From: Planococcus sp. APC 4015
GTDB taxonomy: Bacteria; Actinomycetota; Actinomycetes; Actinomycetales; Microbacteriaceae
Length of the DNA: 64,000 bases
Reading direction: 5' to 3'
NCBI GenBank assembly: GCA_030407505.1
Contig: JASDDH010000002.1
Span: 62,001-126,000 of the forward strand
Shown: positions 36,936-45,638 of the stretch, piece after piece
Numbering within the stretch: position 1 is the stretch's first letter
How the letters are laid out: every line of letters starts with the position of its first letter
The notes under the pieces: generated by a model
Told to the model about the DNA's origin: nothing
The model's database searches: none
The model's input: only the letters and a program-made list of their open reading frames with translations
Translations under genes and position numbers: made by a program

Positions 36936-37442
36936 ATGACCGACGAGACGCTCCTGCGACCGGCGGTCGCCCGGGTCCTTCAATCTGAAGAGGCGATCTA
37001 CGGCCTGATCCTCGTGTCGGGCATGATCGTCGTCAGCAACAGCGTCGTCGGCACATCGGCCAACGCCCTTCTGACCGTCGTGGTCACGGTGCTGGTCTTC
37101 TTCGCCGCACACGTGTACGCCGGAACCCTCGCCCGCCTCGCCGCCACAGACGGAGCCGCCGGCTTCCTCCCCAGCGTGCGCGCCTCGGTCATGCATTCGC
37201 TCGGGATGCTCGTGGCCGCCGTCCCGCCGCTGGTCATCCTGCTGATGGGCACGACACGCGTCTTCCCCGATGACAGCGCGATCTGGGCGGCGCTCATCGT
37301 CGACGCCCTGCTACTCGGCATCCTCGGCTGGTTCGCCGTCTCACGCTGGACCAGGAGAGTGTGGCCGCGGCTCGCGAGCGCGCTCATCACCGCCGCCTTC
37401 GGGCTCGTGCTGGTCGCCCTGAAGGCGTTCATCCACCACTGA
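36936..37442 (+). CDS. Four-helix membrane protein, unknown
   Basis: 168 residues from ATG 36936. Helices include AIYGLILVSGMIVVSNSVVG, ALLTVVVTVLVFFAAHVYAG, LGMLVAAVPPLVILLMG and ALITAAFGLVLVALKAF. It follows the Cys-rich mini-protein with no clear terminator, so the two may be co-transcribed. No family is recognised. Confidence 0.7.
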   Translation: MTDETLLRPAVARVLQSEEAIYGLILVSGMIVVSNSVVGTSANALLTVVVTVLVFFAAHVYAGTLARLAATDGAAGFLPSVRASVMHSLGMLVAAVPPLVILLMGTTRVFPDDSAIWAALIVDALLLGILGWFAVSRWTRRVWPRLASALITAAFGLVLVALKAFIHH

Positions 37443-37472
37443 CCCGACGCGGCCGGCGCGCGAGACGTGCGG

Positions 37473-38978
37473 TCAGTGCGCCATCGGCGCGTGCTCGGAC
37501 TGCTGGTCCGCGGGCTTGCGGATCAGGAACGCTCCGACCAGGAGCGGAAGCGACACGATCGCCGCCACCAGGAACGCCGCCTGCGCGCCGGCGGCGCCCG
37601 CGGTGAGCTGGTCGGCTCCCGCTGCGGCGTTCGTCGCGGTGACAGACGACATGATCGTGATCAGCAGCGCGACGCCCGCGGCGCCGGCCACCTGCTGGAC
37701 GGTGCCGAGGACGGCCGACCCGTAAGCGTAGAAGCGCGGCACGAGGGATCCGAGCGACGCGGTGAACAGCGGCGTGAACGACAGCGCGAGACCGATCGAG
37801 AGGATCGTCTGCGCGATCGCGATGACCCAGATGGGAGTCGTGGCGCCGAACGACGTGAAGTACCACAGCATGCCCACGGTGATGATCGATCCCGGGACGA
37901 GAAGCACCCGCGTGCCGTAGCGGTCGTAGATGCGGCCCACGAACGGTCCGGCGAAGCCCATCGCGAGCGAGCCGGGCAGGACGACCAGACCCGTCTGGAG
38001 CGCCGAGATGCCCAGCACCGTCTGCATGTAGAGCGGCAGAAGGGTGATCGCACCGAAGAACGCCATCGACATGACGGCCATCTGGGCGATCGACAGCGCG
38101 AAGTTCGTCGAACGGAACACGCGCAGGTCGAGGAGCGCGTCGTCACTGCGCTGCAGGCGCACCTGACGCCATGCGAAGAGCACGAGCGAGATGACGCCGA
38201 CCGACAGCGAGACGATGAGCGGGAGCGAGGAAGGCGCGCCGGCATCCGCCCCGCCACCGTGACCGCCGCCGCCGATCTGGCTCAGGCCGAACACCAGGCC
38301 ACCGAAACCGAAGGCCGACAGGACGACCGACAGCACGTCGATCGGGGCGCGCGAGGTCTCGCCGAGGTTGTGGATCCAGCGGGCGCCGACGCCGAGCGAG
38401 ATCAGCGCGATCGGCAGCACGATGCCGAAGATCCAGCGCCAGCCGACGGTGTCCAGCAGCAGGCCCGACATCGTGGGGCCGATCGCCGGAGCCAGCGCCA
38501 TGACGATCGACACGCGGCCCATCATCCGACCGCGCGACTGCGGCGGCACGATCGTCATGATCGTGGTCATCAGCAGCGGCATCATGATCGCGGTTCCCGA
38601 GGCCTGCACGACCCGCGCGACGAGGAGCATCTCGAAACCGGGGGAGAGGAAGGCGATCAGCGTGCCGGCAGAGAAGAGCGACATCGCGGCGATGAACATC
38701 GCGCGCGTGGTGAAGCGGCGCAGCAGGAAGCCCGTGATCGGGATGACGACGGCCATGGTCAGCATGAACGCGGTGGTGAGCCACTGCGCCGCGACCGCGG
38801 TGATGCCGAGGTCGCCGATGAGGTGCGGGATCGCGACGCCCATCGTGGTCTCGTTGAGGATCGCGACGAACGCGGCCGCGAGGAGCAGCCAGATGATGCG
38901 GCTCTCTTCGGGACGGAGGGCCGGCACCGCGGGGATGCTCGCGTTCCCGGTACCGGTGCGGATGTCGGTGTCGGCCAT
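37473..38978 (-). CDS. DHA2-family (14-helix) MFS exporter
   Basis: 501 residues from ATG 38978, with GAGGAG about nine bases upstream. The EmrB/QacA pattern is clear: AFVAILNETTMGVAIPHL, QWLTTAFMLTMAVVIPITG, and motif C-like MALAPAIGPTMSGLLLD. About 14 helices. It exports a drug or metabolite by proton antiport; substrate unknown. A longer in-frame upstream start lacks a ribosome site. Confidence 0.88.
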   Translation of the reverse strand: MADTDIRTGTGNASIPAVPALRPEESRIIWLLLAAAFVAILNETTMGVAIPHLIGDLGITAVAAQWLTTAFMLTMAVVIPITGFLLRRFTTRAMFIAAMSLFSAGTLIAFLSPGFEMLLVARVVQASGTAIMMPLLMTTIMTIVPPQSRGRMMGRVSIVMALAPAIGPTMSGLLLDTVGWRWIFGIVLPIALISLGVGARWIHNLGETSRAPIDVLSVVLSAFGFGGLVFGLSQIGGGGHGGGADAGAPSSLPLIVSLSVGVISLVLFAWRQVRLQRSDDALLDLRVFRSTNFALSIAQMAVMSMAFFGAITLLPLYMQTVLGISALQTGLVVLPGSLAMGFAGPFVGRIYDRYGTRVLLVPGSIITVGMLWYFTSFGATTPIWVIAIAQTILSIGLALSFTPLFTASLGSLVPRFYAYGSAVLGTVQQVAGAAGVALLITIMSSVTATNAAAGADQLTAGAAGAQAAFLVAAIVSLPLLVGAFLIRKPADQQSEHAPMAH

Positions 38979-39094
38979 AGGTGGACTCCTCGGGGCTCGG
39001 GTGAACGACGAAACGGCCACCCGAGGATGGCAAGCTTCCAACGTAACGGCGGCGTCGGACAAGGCATTCCCGCAGGACGTGAAAACATTCGGCT

Positions 39095-39733
39095 ATGTCT
39101 GCTCCCCGTCGCACCACCCTCATCGTGCGGGCGGGCGTCGCGATCGCCGCCGGCGTCGCGGTGCTCGCCGTCGCCCTGCCCCTGCTCGGACTGGCGGCTG
39201 CGCTCGTCGCGGGATGGGCGGCGCTGGCGATGACGACGACGGTGTGGACGGTCGTGACGGTGTGGCCGATGGATGCCGCCGCCACGCGCTCGCACGCGGT
39301 GACGGAGGACCCGGGTCGTTCGGTCGCCGCGCTCGTCGCCGTGATCGGCAGCGTCGCAAGCCTGGGCGCCGTGGGCATCGTCCTGATCCAGACCGGCGAG
39401 CGCTCGGAGGCCGAGTCGTATCTGCTGGCCGCGATCGCCGTGGTGAGCGTCGCGGCATCCTGGACGCTGATCCAGACCGACTACATGCTGCGGGTCGCCC
39501 GGATCTACTACAGCGAGCCGGTCGGCGGCATCGACTTCAACCAGTCGGATGACCCGACCTACTCGGACTTCGCCTACTTCTCGCTGGGGATCGGGATGGG
39601 CTACCAGGTCGGCGACACGAGCGTGCGGACGAATCAGATCCGTCGTCTCGTGATCGGCCAGGCGCTGCTGGCCTACCTGTTCGGCGCGGTGATCATCGGC
39701 ACCGTCGTCAACCTGGTGCTCGACCTCGGGTGA
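39095..39733 (+). CDS. DUF1345 membrane protein
   Basis: 212 residues. Five or so helices (AGVAIAAGVAVLAVALPLLG, AALVAVIGSVASLGAVGIVL, AIAVVSVAASWTLIQTDYML). The C-terminal block DFAYFSLGIGMGYQVGDT and RRLVIGQALLAYLFGAVIIG is typical of DUF1345. Function unknown. Confidence 0.88.
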   Translation: MSAPRRTTLIVRAGVAIAAGVAVLAVALPLLGLAAALVAGWAALAMTTTVWTVVTVWPMDAAATRSHAVTEDPGRSVAALVAVIGSVASLGAVGIVLIQTGERSEAESYLLAAIAVVSVAASWTLIQTDYMLRVARIYYSEPVGGIDFNQSDDPTYSDFAYFSLGIGMGYQVGDTSVRTNQIRRLVIGQALLAYLFGAVIIGTVVNLVLDLG

Positions 39734-39745
39734 TCCCCGGGCGGG

Positions 39746-39955
39746 TCACTCCTGTTCGAGCGATTCCTCGTCGGCGGGCCGATCCCACTTCTCGGAGCCG
39801 ATCGCGTCGGTGGGCTCGGGCTCGAGTTCGTCCTCGATCGAGGGCACGGGGCTGATCAGCTCTTCTGCGGGAATCGCCTTGAGCTCGTCGATCTCCTCGC
39901 GCAGGGCGTCGAGGTCGGAGCCGTCCGGAGTCGGGGTCTCGGGAGTCGAGGTCAT
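39746..39955 (-). CDS. Small acidic protein, unknown
   Basis: 69 residues from ATG 39955. A short helix (DLDALREEIDELKAIPAEE) is followed by Pro/Glu/Asp-rich sequence ending DEESLEQE. It resembles in composition the acidic proteins at 29427, 30466 and 31435. It converges with the DUF1345 gene. Confidence 0.6.
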   Translation of the reverse strand: MTSTPETPTPDGSDLDALREEIDELKAIPAEELISPVPSIEDELEPEPTDAIGSEKWDRPADEESLEQE

Positions 39956-40003
39956 GCGCACAGCCTAGCCCCGGCGTCCGTAGCCCTGGTTAGGCTGACG
40001 CGT

Positions 40004-42016
40004 ATGGCGATGGGTGGCGGACACGGTGGCGGCGGGGGCGGATTCCGGCCCGTCGACATCGAGGCGCAGCGCAAGCTGAACGCCGGCGCGCCGCGCATCG
40101 CGGGGCTGGGCTCGCGGGTGGTCGCCCTGTTCCGGCCCTATCGCGGGCGGATCGCCGTCACCGCCGTGCTGGTCGTCGTGGGGGCCGCCGTCGCCGTGAT
40201 CCCGCCGCTGCTCGTGCAGCGCATCTTCGACGACGCGCTCTTCCCGACGGGCGGGGGCGGCATCGACCTCGGGCTCCTGTGGCGGCTGGTCGGCATCATG
40301 ATCGGCCTGTTCCTCGTCTCGGCGGCCCTGGGGGTCGTCCAGACCTGGCTCACCTCGACGGTAGGCAACGCCGTCACCGGCGACCTGCGGGTGAAGCTCT
40401 TCGACCACCTGCAGTCGATGGAGCTCGGCTTCTTCACGCGCACCAAGACCGGCGTCATCCAGTCACGTCTGCAGAACGACGTCGGAGGAGTCGCGGGCGT
40501 GCTGACCAACACGGTCACGAGCATCCTGGGGAACGTTGTCACCGTCGTCGCGTCGCTCGTCGCGATGATCATCATCGACTGGCGGCTGACGATCATCGCG
40601 GTCGTGATGATGCCGTTCCTCATCGTCGTCCAGCGGCGCGTCGGGCAGGTCCGCGCACGCATCGCGGGCGAGACGCAGGAGTCCCTGTCGGAGCTGTCCG
40701 CGATCACGCAGGAGACCTTGAGCGTCTCGGGCATCCTGCTGTCGAAATCGTTCAACCGGCAGCGCACCGAGTCGGCGCGCTACGGCGACGAGAGCCGCAA
40801 CCAGGTGCGCCTGCAGGTGCGGCGCGCGATGAGCGGCCAGGGCTTCTTCGCCGTGGTCCAGGTGCTGATGGCGAGCGTCCCCGCCGTGATCTACCTCGTG
40901 TCGGGCTATCTCATCACCGGCGGCACCGACGCGATCACGGCCGGCACCGTCGTCGCGTTCACCACGGTGCAGGCCCGGCTGCTGATGCCGCTCATGGGAC
41001 TCATGCGCGTCGCGCTCGATCTGCAGACGTCGGGGGCGCTGTTCGCGCGCATCTTCGAGTACCTCGATCTCGTGCCGGCGATCCGCGACAGCCCTGACGC
41101 GGTCCCGGTCGACGATGCGCCGGGTCCGCTCGGGCGGGTCGAATTCCGCGACGTGGTCTTCCGATATCCGGATGCCGCGACAGACGCCCGGCCCACCCTC
41201 GGAGGCGTCTCGTTCACCGTCGAGCCAGGCCAGCACGTCGCGTTCGTCGGTCCCTCCGGGGCGGGCAAGACGACGGTGCTCTACCTGACGCCGCGCATGT
41301 ACGAGGCTTCGGCGGGTGACGTGCTCTTCGCCGGGGCCGACGTGCGCCGCCTCACGCAGGAATCCATCATCGACAACGTGGGCATCGTGTCGCAGGAGAC
41401 CTACCTGTTCCACGCGACGATCCGCGAGAACCTGCGCTACGCCAAGCCCGACGCCACCGACGCCGAACTCGAGGCGGCATGTCGCGGCGCGAACATCCAC
41501 CACATCATCGCCGGCTTCGAGCAGGGCTACGACACCGTCGTCGGCGAGCGCGGCTACCGGCTCTCGGGCGGTGAGAAGCAGCGCATCGCGATCGCGCGCG
41601 TGCTGCTCAAGGATCCGCCCGTGCTGCTCCTGGACGAAGCGACATCGGCGCTGGACACCGTTTCCGAGCGCGTCGTACAGGAGGCGCTGGATGCCGCCGC
41701 CCGCGGCCGCACGACACTGTCGATCGCCCACCGCCTGTCGACGGTGATCGCCGCCGACGTCATCCATGTCGTCGAGGCCGGGCGCATCGTCGAATCCGGC
41801 ACGCACTCGTCCCTCCTCGCCGAGGGCGGTCTGTACGCGGAGCTTGCCGCACAGCAGCTCGCGGCATCCCGCATCCTCGAGGTCGAGCAGGCGGTGCCGC
41901 CCGCCGCACTTCCCGACCGCCGTGCCGATCGGGCCCCGGCGGGCGCCGCGCAGCCGGTGACCGTACCGCCCGTCGAGCCGCGCGGGTGGGTTCCGCCCGA
42001 CCTCCCCGAGGTCTGA
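40004..42016 (+). CDS. ABC exporter half-transporter
   Basis: 670 residues. A Gly-rich start (MAMGGGHGGGGGGFRPVD) leads to a six-helix exporter domain (about 45-350) and an ATPase with Walker A GPSGAGKTTVLYL, Q-loop VSQETYLFHATIREN, signature LSGGEKQRIAIA and Walker B VLLLDEATSALD. The last ~60 residues are a Pro/Ala/Arg tail. It probably works as a homodimer, as no partner gene adjoins. TAGGCT lies seven bases before the ATG. Confidence 0.92.
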   Translation: MAMGGGHGGGGGGFRPVDIEAQRKLNAGAPRIAGLGSRVVALFRPYRGRIAVTAVLVVVGAAVAVIPPLLVQRIFDDALFPTGGGGIDLGLLWRLVGIMIGLFLVSAALGVVQTWLTSTVGNAVTGDLRVKLFDHLQSMELGFFTRTKTGVIQSRLQNDVGGVAGVLTNTVTSILGNVVTVVASLVAMIIIDWRLTIIAVVMMPFLIVVQRRVGQVRARIAGETQESLSELSAITQETLSVSGILLSKSFNRQRTESARYGDESRNQVRLQVRRAMSGQGFFAVVQVLMASVPAVIYLVSGYLITGGTDAITAGTVVAFTTVQARLLMPLMGLMRVALDLQTSGALFARIFEYLDLVPAIRDSPDAVPVDDAPGPLGRVEFRDVVFRYPDAATDARPTLGGVSFTVEPGQHVAFVGPSGAGKTTVLYLTPRMYEASAGDVLFAGADVRRLTQESIIDNVGIVSQETYLFHATIRENLRYAKPDATDAELEAACRGANIHHIIAGFEQGYDTVVGERGYRLSGGEKQRIAIARVLLKDPPVLLLDEATSALDTVSERVVQEALDAAARGRTTLSIAHRLSTVIAADVIHVVEAGRIVESGTHSSLLAEGGLYAELAAQQLAASRILEVEQAVPPAALPDRRADRAPAGAAQPVTVPPVEPRGWVPPDLPEV

Positions 42017-42054
42017 TCCCGGCGGTGGTCGCGGGGGTCCGGCGGTGGGTGTCG

Positions 42055-42111
42055 CGAGTTGCCGGTCGTGGTCGGCATCCGCCCCGGATAGCGACCACGA
42101 CCGGCAACTCG
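42055..42111. repeat. 20-bp-arm palindrome, downstream flank of the DUF559 gene
   Basis: CGAGTTGCCGGTCGTGGTCG (42055-42074) and its exact complement (42092-42111) enclose a 17-base loop that itself pairs ATCCG/CGGAT. It may act as a terminator for the ABC gene and, on the other strand, for the DUF559 gene, whose stop is 12 bases away. A related element sits on the far side of that gene. Confidence 0.9.
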
Positions 42112-42122
42112 GAGCACTGAAC

Positions 42123-43007
42123 TCACCCGCGCGCAGCGATGGCTGCGGACAGATCGCGCAGGAGCTGACGAGGGTCGCTGAGGTCCGCCTGCGTGACCGG
42201 CAGATAGTGCCATCCCTCGGCCTCGAGGCGCCGTCGCCGAGCTATGTCCCGGCGCCACTGCTCGCGGTCGCGATGGTGATCTCCCTCGTACTCGACCGCG
42301 ATCCTGATACTCCGCAGCGCGAGGTCGACCCGCGCCACGAATCGGGACTGCGCGTCGTAGACGGCGTGGTTCGTCTCGAAAGGCCCGAAGCCGGCCGAAC
42401 AGAGGATGAGGCGCAGTTCGGTCTCCTTGGGTGATTCCGATCCCGCATCCATCTGCTCGGCGGCGATTCTGGCGTTCTTGATCCCGCGCATTCCGTCGCT
42501 GCGGTCGATCGCCTGCCGCACGGCGGCCTCGGTCGCCAACGGCGTCCGTCGGCTCACGATCCGGTCGGCCACTGCCACGAGCGCATTCGGCGGGAGGAAC
42601 GCGGCGAGGTCGATGAAGGTGCGCACGGGTGACGTGACACGGATGCCCCGGAGGACGCGCACGTCGTCCTCGGCGAGAGCGGACTGGTGTCCGACGACGT
42701 CGCGGCGGCGCGGTGCGCGTCGGCCCGATGGCGTCGTGACGTGGATGACGTCGCCTGCGGTTCGTGGCAGCGGAATGTCCCACAGTGCCGCTGCAGAGAA
42801 ATGGCTGAACGTCGCGACCGGAGGAAGAGTCAGGGCGTGCGCGCGGCATCGGGACTCGATGTCCCTCCGATCAGAGGGGAGGCGCGTGCCCCGCGTGGGG
42901 CTCCACAGGTCCGCCGCGCGCGTCCGCCCGCGGGTCAGGTCGGCGGACGGCGCGACGAACGGCCGTCCCCGGAATTCGAGTGGCAGCGGCGTCGGAGTCC
43001 TCGTCAT
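42123..43007 (-). CDS. AbiEi-like/DUF559 endonuclease-fold protein
   Basis: 294 residues from ATG 43007. The N-terminal half resembles the AbiEi antitoxin-like domain (FSHFSAAALWDIPLP, RGIRVTSPVRTFIDLA). The C-terminal ~110 residues are a DUF559/Vsr-like nuclease fold: KETELRLILCSAGF, FVARVDLALRSIRIAVEYEG and the adjoining DHHRDREQWRRD, with Asp, Glu and His in the usual PD-(D/E)xK layout. No toxin partner is adjacent. Both flanks carry related palindromes, and the start is 112 bases from the upstream one. The substrate is not known. Confidence 0.82.
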   Translation of the reverse strand: MTRTPTPLPLEFRGRPFVAPSADLTRGRTRAADLWSPTRGTRLPSDRRDIESRCRAHALTLPPVATFSHFSAAALWDIPLPRTAGDVIHVTTPSGRRAPRRRDVVGHQSALAEDDVRVLRGIRVTSPVRTFIDLAAFLPPNALVAVADRIVSRRTPLATEAAVRQAIDRSDGMRGIKNARIAAEQMDAGSESPKETELRLILCSAGFGPFETNHAVYDAQSRFVARVDLALRSIRIAVEYEGDHHRDREQWRRDIARRRRLEAEGWHYLPVTQADLSDPRQLLRDLSAAIAARG

Positions 43008-43118
43008 CCGACGAGTGTCGTGCTCTCTCCGCCGCCGACGCTGCCTCGCCGTCAATGTGGTGCGAACTCGAGCCCGACCACCCACCCGGGGAGGAGCCGA
43101 CGGGCGACCCGGTGAGCG

Positions 43119-43177
43119 CCGAGTTGCCGGTTGTGGTCGCAATCGTCCGGCCGAAACGACCAGAAGTGGCAACTCGG
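43119..43177. repeat. Imperfect palindrome, upstream flank of the DUF559 gene
   Basis: Arms of 21 bases at 43119-43139 and 43157-43177 match at 18 positions. The outer part CCGAGTTGCC/GGCAACTCGG is exact. The sequence is clearly related to the palindrome at 42055-42111 in the same orientation (CGAGTTGCCGGT-N-GTGGTCG). Confidence 0.85.
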
Positions 43178-43220
43178 ACGCAGACGAGCGATAGCCGGAC
43201 GAGCGGCAGCGGACCGCGGG

Positions 43221-44159
43221 CTACCAGGCGAGGGCGAGGCGGACGGCGTCCGGGAGCGGCTCGGTCGCGCGGGCGGCGAGCGAGCGCACGAAGGCGCCGA
43301 GTTCGCGGCGATAGGTCTCTTCGGGATGCTCAGCGCCGATCGCGACGAGGGGCGGCGTGTCCATCGAGAGGATGAGCCGAACACGGGATGCCGCCGCGGC
43401 GGCGTGACCGGCGGCATCCAGGATCGCGAGGCCGCCCGCGAGAGCCTCGAGGTAGTCGCGCAGCACCGGCAGGGCATCCTTTCGCTGGGTGATCGAGGTG
43501 CCCTCGGCGCGCTCGCGCCACTGCACGACGACGTCGGGGATGACATCGAACGCCCGGGCGCGGGTGAACAGCAGCTGCGCCACCAGCTGATCCTCGTATG
43601 CCTTGCCCAGCGGGAACCGCACGTCGGGCCAGAGTTCGGCGCGGGAGACCTTGGACCACGCGACGATGTTGCCCGACGCAGCGGGGTGATCGGCTAGGGT
43701 CACCGCGTCGCGCGCGGGATCCGTCGACGCGGAGACCCACGGCTGCACCGCGCCGGGGGAGTAGCCGCCCGATGCGTCGCGGCGCAACCGCACGTAGGCT
43801 CCGGCGACCAGATCACTGCCCGTGCGCTCGAGCGTGCCGACGAGCCGCTCGAGGGCGCGCGGCATCATGACGTCGTCGGCGTCGAGGAATCCGACGAAGG
43901 GGGTGGTGACGAGGTCGAGCCCGGTGTTGCGCGCCGCGCTCAGGCCTTGCTGAAGGTCGTGGTGCACGACGTGGAAGCGCGGGTCGGCCTCGGCGGCCTC
44001 CTCGAAGATGGAGCCGGTGCCGTCGGTGGACCCGTCATCGACCAGGACGGCTGCCCAGTCCTCGCGCTTCTGGGCTCGGAGCGATTCGATCGCGGCGCGG
44101 GCGTACAGGGCGACGTCGAAGCCCGGCACGATGACCGTGATCGCGGGACGGGGGCTCAT
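43221..44159 (-). CDS. Family 2 glycosyltransferase
   Basis: 312 residues. The GT-A fold begins ITVIVPGFDVALYARAAIES, with VLVDDGSTDGT and the metal site GFLDADDVMMP. The C-terminal half is helical. It probably adds sugars to cell-wall polymer or extracellular glycan; substrates unknown. It is divergent in setting from its neighbours and not clearly in an operon. Confidence 0.85.
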   Translation of the reverse strand: MSPRPAITVIVPGFDVALYARAAIESLRAQKREDWAAVLVDDGSTDGTGSIFEEAAEADPRFHVVHHDLQQGLSAARNTGLDLVTTPFVGFLDADDVMMPRALERLVGTLERTGSDLVAGAYVRLRRDASGGYSPGAVQPWVSASTDPARDAVTLADHPAASGNIVAWSKVSRAELWPDVRFPLGKAYEDQLVAQLLFTRARAFDVIPDVVVQWRERAEGTSITQRKDALPVLRDYLEALAGGLAILDAAGHAAAAASRVRLILSMDTPPLVAIGAEHPEETYRRELGAFVRSLAARATEPLPDAVRLALAW

Positions 44160-44175
44160 CCGCCTGATGCTACCG

Positions 44176-44256
44176 GCGCGCAGTCCCCGCCCGGCCGGGC
44201 GGACGCCCGCGATGCCCGGCCCGGCGGGCGCCCGCTACGCCCGGCCCGGCGGGCGA
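44176..44256. repeat. GC-rich short repeats
   Basis: Repeated CCCGGCCCGGCGGGCG-type blocks lie between the glycosyltransferase start and the 53-bp repeats. Several small hairpins are possible. No gene fits here. Confidence 0.6.
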
Positions 44257-44260
44257 TGAG

Positions 44261-44418
44261 GACACCCGCGTCCGTCATCCCGCGCGTACGGCAGCGACGG
44301 ATGCCGGGACGTCGACACCCGCGTCGGTCATCCCCGCGCGTACGGCAGCGACGGATGCCGGGACGTCGACACCCGCGTCCGGTCATCCCGCAGTTACGGC
44401 CGCGACGGATGCCGCGAC
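44261..44418. repeat. ~53-bp tandem repeat running into the desulfurase 3' end
   Basis: Units start at 44261, 44314 and 44368 and share GACACCCGCGTCCGTCATCC and GCAGCGACGGATGCCG blocks (53, 54 and about 51 bases). The third unit contains the stop and last codons of the cysteine desulfurase, so the array looks like tandem copies of the gene 3' end. Confidence 0.85.
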
Positions 44419-45636
44419 CGCGGCCGCCAGCGCGTCGGGGTCCAGGTGCGCATCGTGCGGGAACGTGAACCGCACGGCGGTCTGGGCCACCTCGGGGCTG
44501 ACTCCCATCGCGGTCAGCACATGGGAGGGCTCATCGCTTCCCGCTGCGCACGCCGACCCGCTCGAGGACACGACACCGCGTCGCTCGAGCTCGAGCAGCA
44601 CCGCCTCGCCGCTCGTTCCGGCGAACGTGAAGCTCGCCGTCCCCGGGAGCCGATGCACCGGGTCGCCGGTCACCCGGGCAGTGGCGACACGCGAGAGCAC
44701 CGCGGCGGTGAACGCCGCGCGCAGGGCGCCCACGCGGGCCGACGATTCGGCGCGCTCGCCCTCGGCGAGCTCGAGTGCCGTCGCCAACCCGACGGCACCC
44801 GCGATGTCTTCGGTGCCGCTGCGTCGGCCGCGTTCCTGACCGCCGCCGTGGAGGAGCGGCTCCAGGGGAATGCGCCCGCGTACCGCGAGCACGCCCGTGC
44901 CCTTCGGCGCGCCCAGCTTGTGTCCGGCGATCGAGATCGCGTCGGCCCCCGTGTCCGACAGCGGCAGCCACCCGGCCGCCTGGACGGCGTCGACATGCAC
45001 CGGGATGCCGCGCGCCCGCGCGACGGCGGCGAGGGCGGCGGCATCCTGGATCGTGCCGACCTCGTTGTTGGCGAACCCGAACGAGACGAGGGCGGTGTCG
45101 TCACGCAACGCGCCGGCGAGAGCGTCGGGCGTCAGGCGACCCGCGTCGTCGACCGGCGCGAGCGTGATCTCGTACCCGTGCAGGCGCGCGAGGTAGTCGA
45201 CCGACTCGAGGATCGACTCGTGCTCGATCGCCGTCGTCACGACGTGGCGCTTCGACAAGCTCAGCGACCGGGGGGACCGATCCAGCGACCGGAGGGACTG
45301 ATCCAGCGACCGAGGTGACTGATCCAGCGACCGGGGGGACCGCTCCAGCGACCCAGGCGCCGAGCCGGCCCGCACGTCCCCCGCGGCTCCCAGGGCGATG
45401 CCCTTGACGGCGAGGTTGTTCGCCTCGGTGCCGCCCGACGTGAACACGACGTCCGACGCCCGCATGCCGAGCACCCGCGCCACGCGCCTGCGGGCGTCCG
45501 TCAGCGCTTCTGCGGCGACCTCGCCCACCGTGTGGTGGCTGGACGCGTTGCCGAACCACCGCGTGAGGTAGGGCATCATCGCCTCGAGGACTTCCGGCCG
45601 CACCGCCGTCGTCGCGGCGTTGTCGAGGTAGAGCAC
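44383..45636 (-). CDS. NifS-like cysteine desulfurase with a repeat insertion
   Basis: 417 residues from GTG 45636, two bases after the nadC stop. PLP lysine in SIAGHKLGAPKG, His-Asp in PVHVDAVQAAGW, and active Cys in SSSGSACAAGSDEPS. It takes sulfur from cysteine, probably for the iron-sulfur cluster of NadA at the head of the operon. Residues about 88-130 are an in-frame insertion of RSLDQSP-like heptads encoded by a DNA repeat, where family members have a short loop. The enzyme may tolerate it as a surface loop. Confidence 0.88.
   Translation of the reverse strand: MLYLDNAATTAVRPEVLEAMMPYLTRWFGNASSHHTVGEVAAEALTDARRRVARVLGMRASDVVFTSGGTEANNLAVKGIALGAAGDVRAGSAPGSLERSPRSLDQSPRSLDQSLRSLDRSPRSLSLSKRHVVTTAIEHESILESVDYLARLHGYEITLAPVDDAGRLTPDALAGALRDDTALVSFGFANNEVGTIQDAAALAAVARARGIPVHVDAVQAAGWLPLSDTGADAISIAGHKLGAPKGTGVLAVRGRIPLEPLLHGGGQERGRRSGTEDIAGAVGLATALELAEGERAESSARVGALRAAFTAAVLSRVATARVTGDPVHRLPGTASFTFAGTSGEAVLLELERRGVVSSSGSACAAGSDEPSHVLTAMGVSPEVAQTAVRFTFPHDAHLDPDALAAAVAASVAAVTAG
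45249..45354. repeat. Coding copy of the dispersed repeat, 21-bp period
   Basis: It begins CGCTTCGACAAGCTCAGCGA and continues as 21-base units like TGATCCAGCGACCGAGGTGA. The 21-base period keeps the desulfurase frame and encodes RSLDQSP heptads. The terminal unit matches the complement of GGTCCCTGAGCCTGTCGAAG at 16041. Confidence 0.85.
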
Positions 45637-45638
45637 GA

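Noticed and set aside
42123..43007. Complete type IV toxin-antitoxin pair
   Set aside because: Only the AbiEi-like domain is seen, fused to a nuclease domain. No AbiEii toxin gene adjoins.
44261..44418. CRISPR-like reading of the 53-bp repeats
   Set aside because: Repeats abut with no unique spacers, and one unit is part of a gene 3' end.
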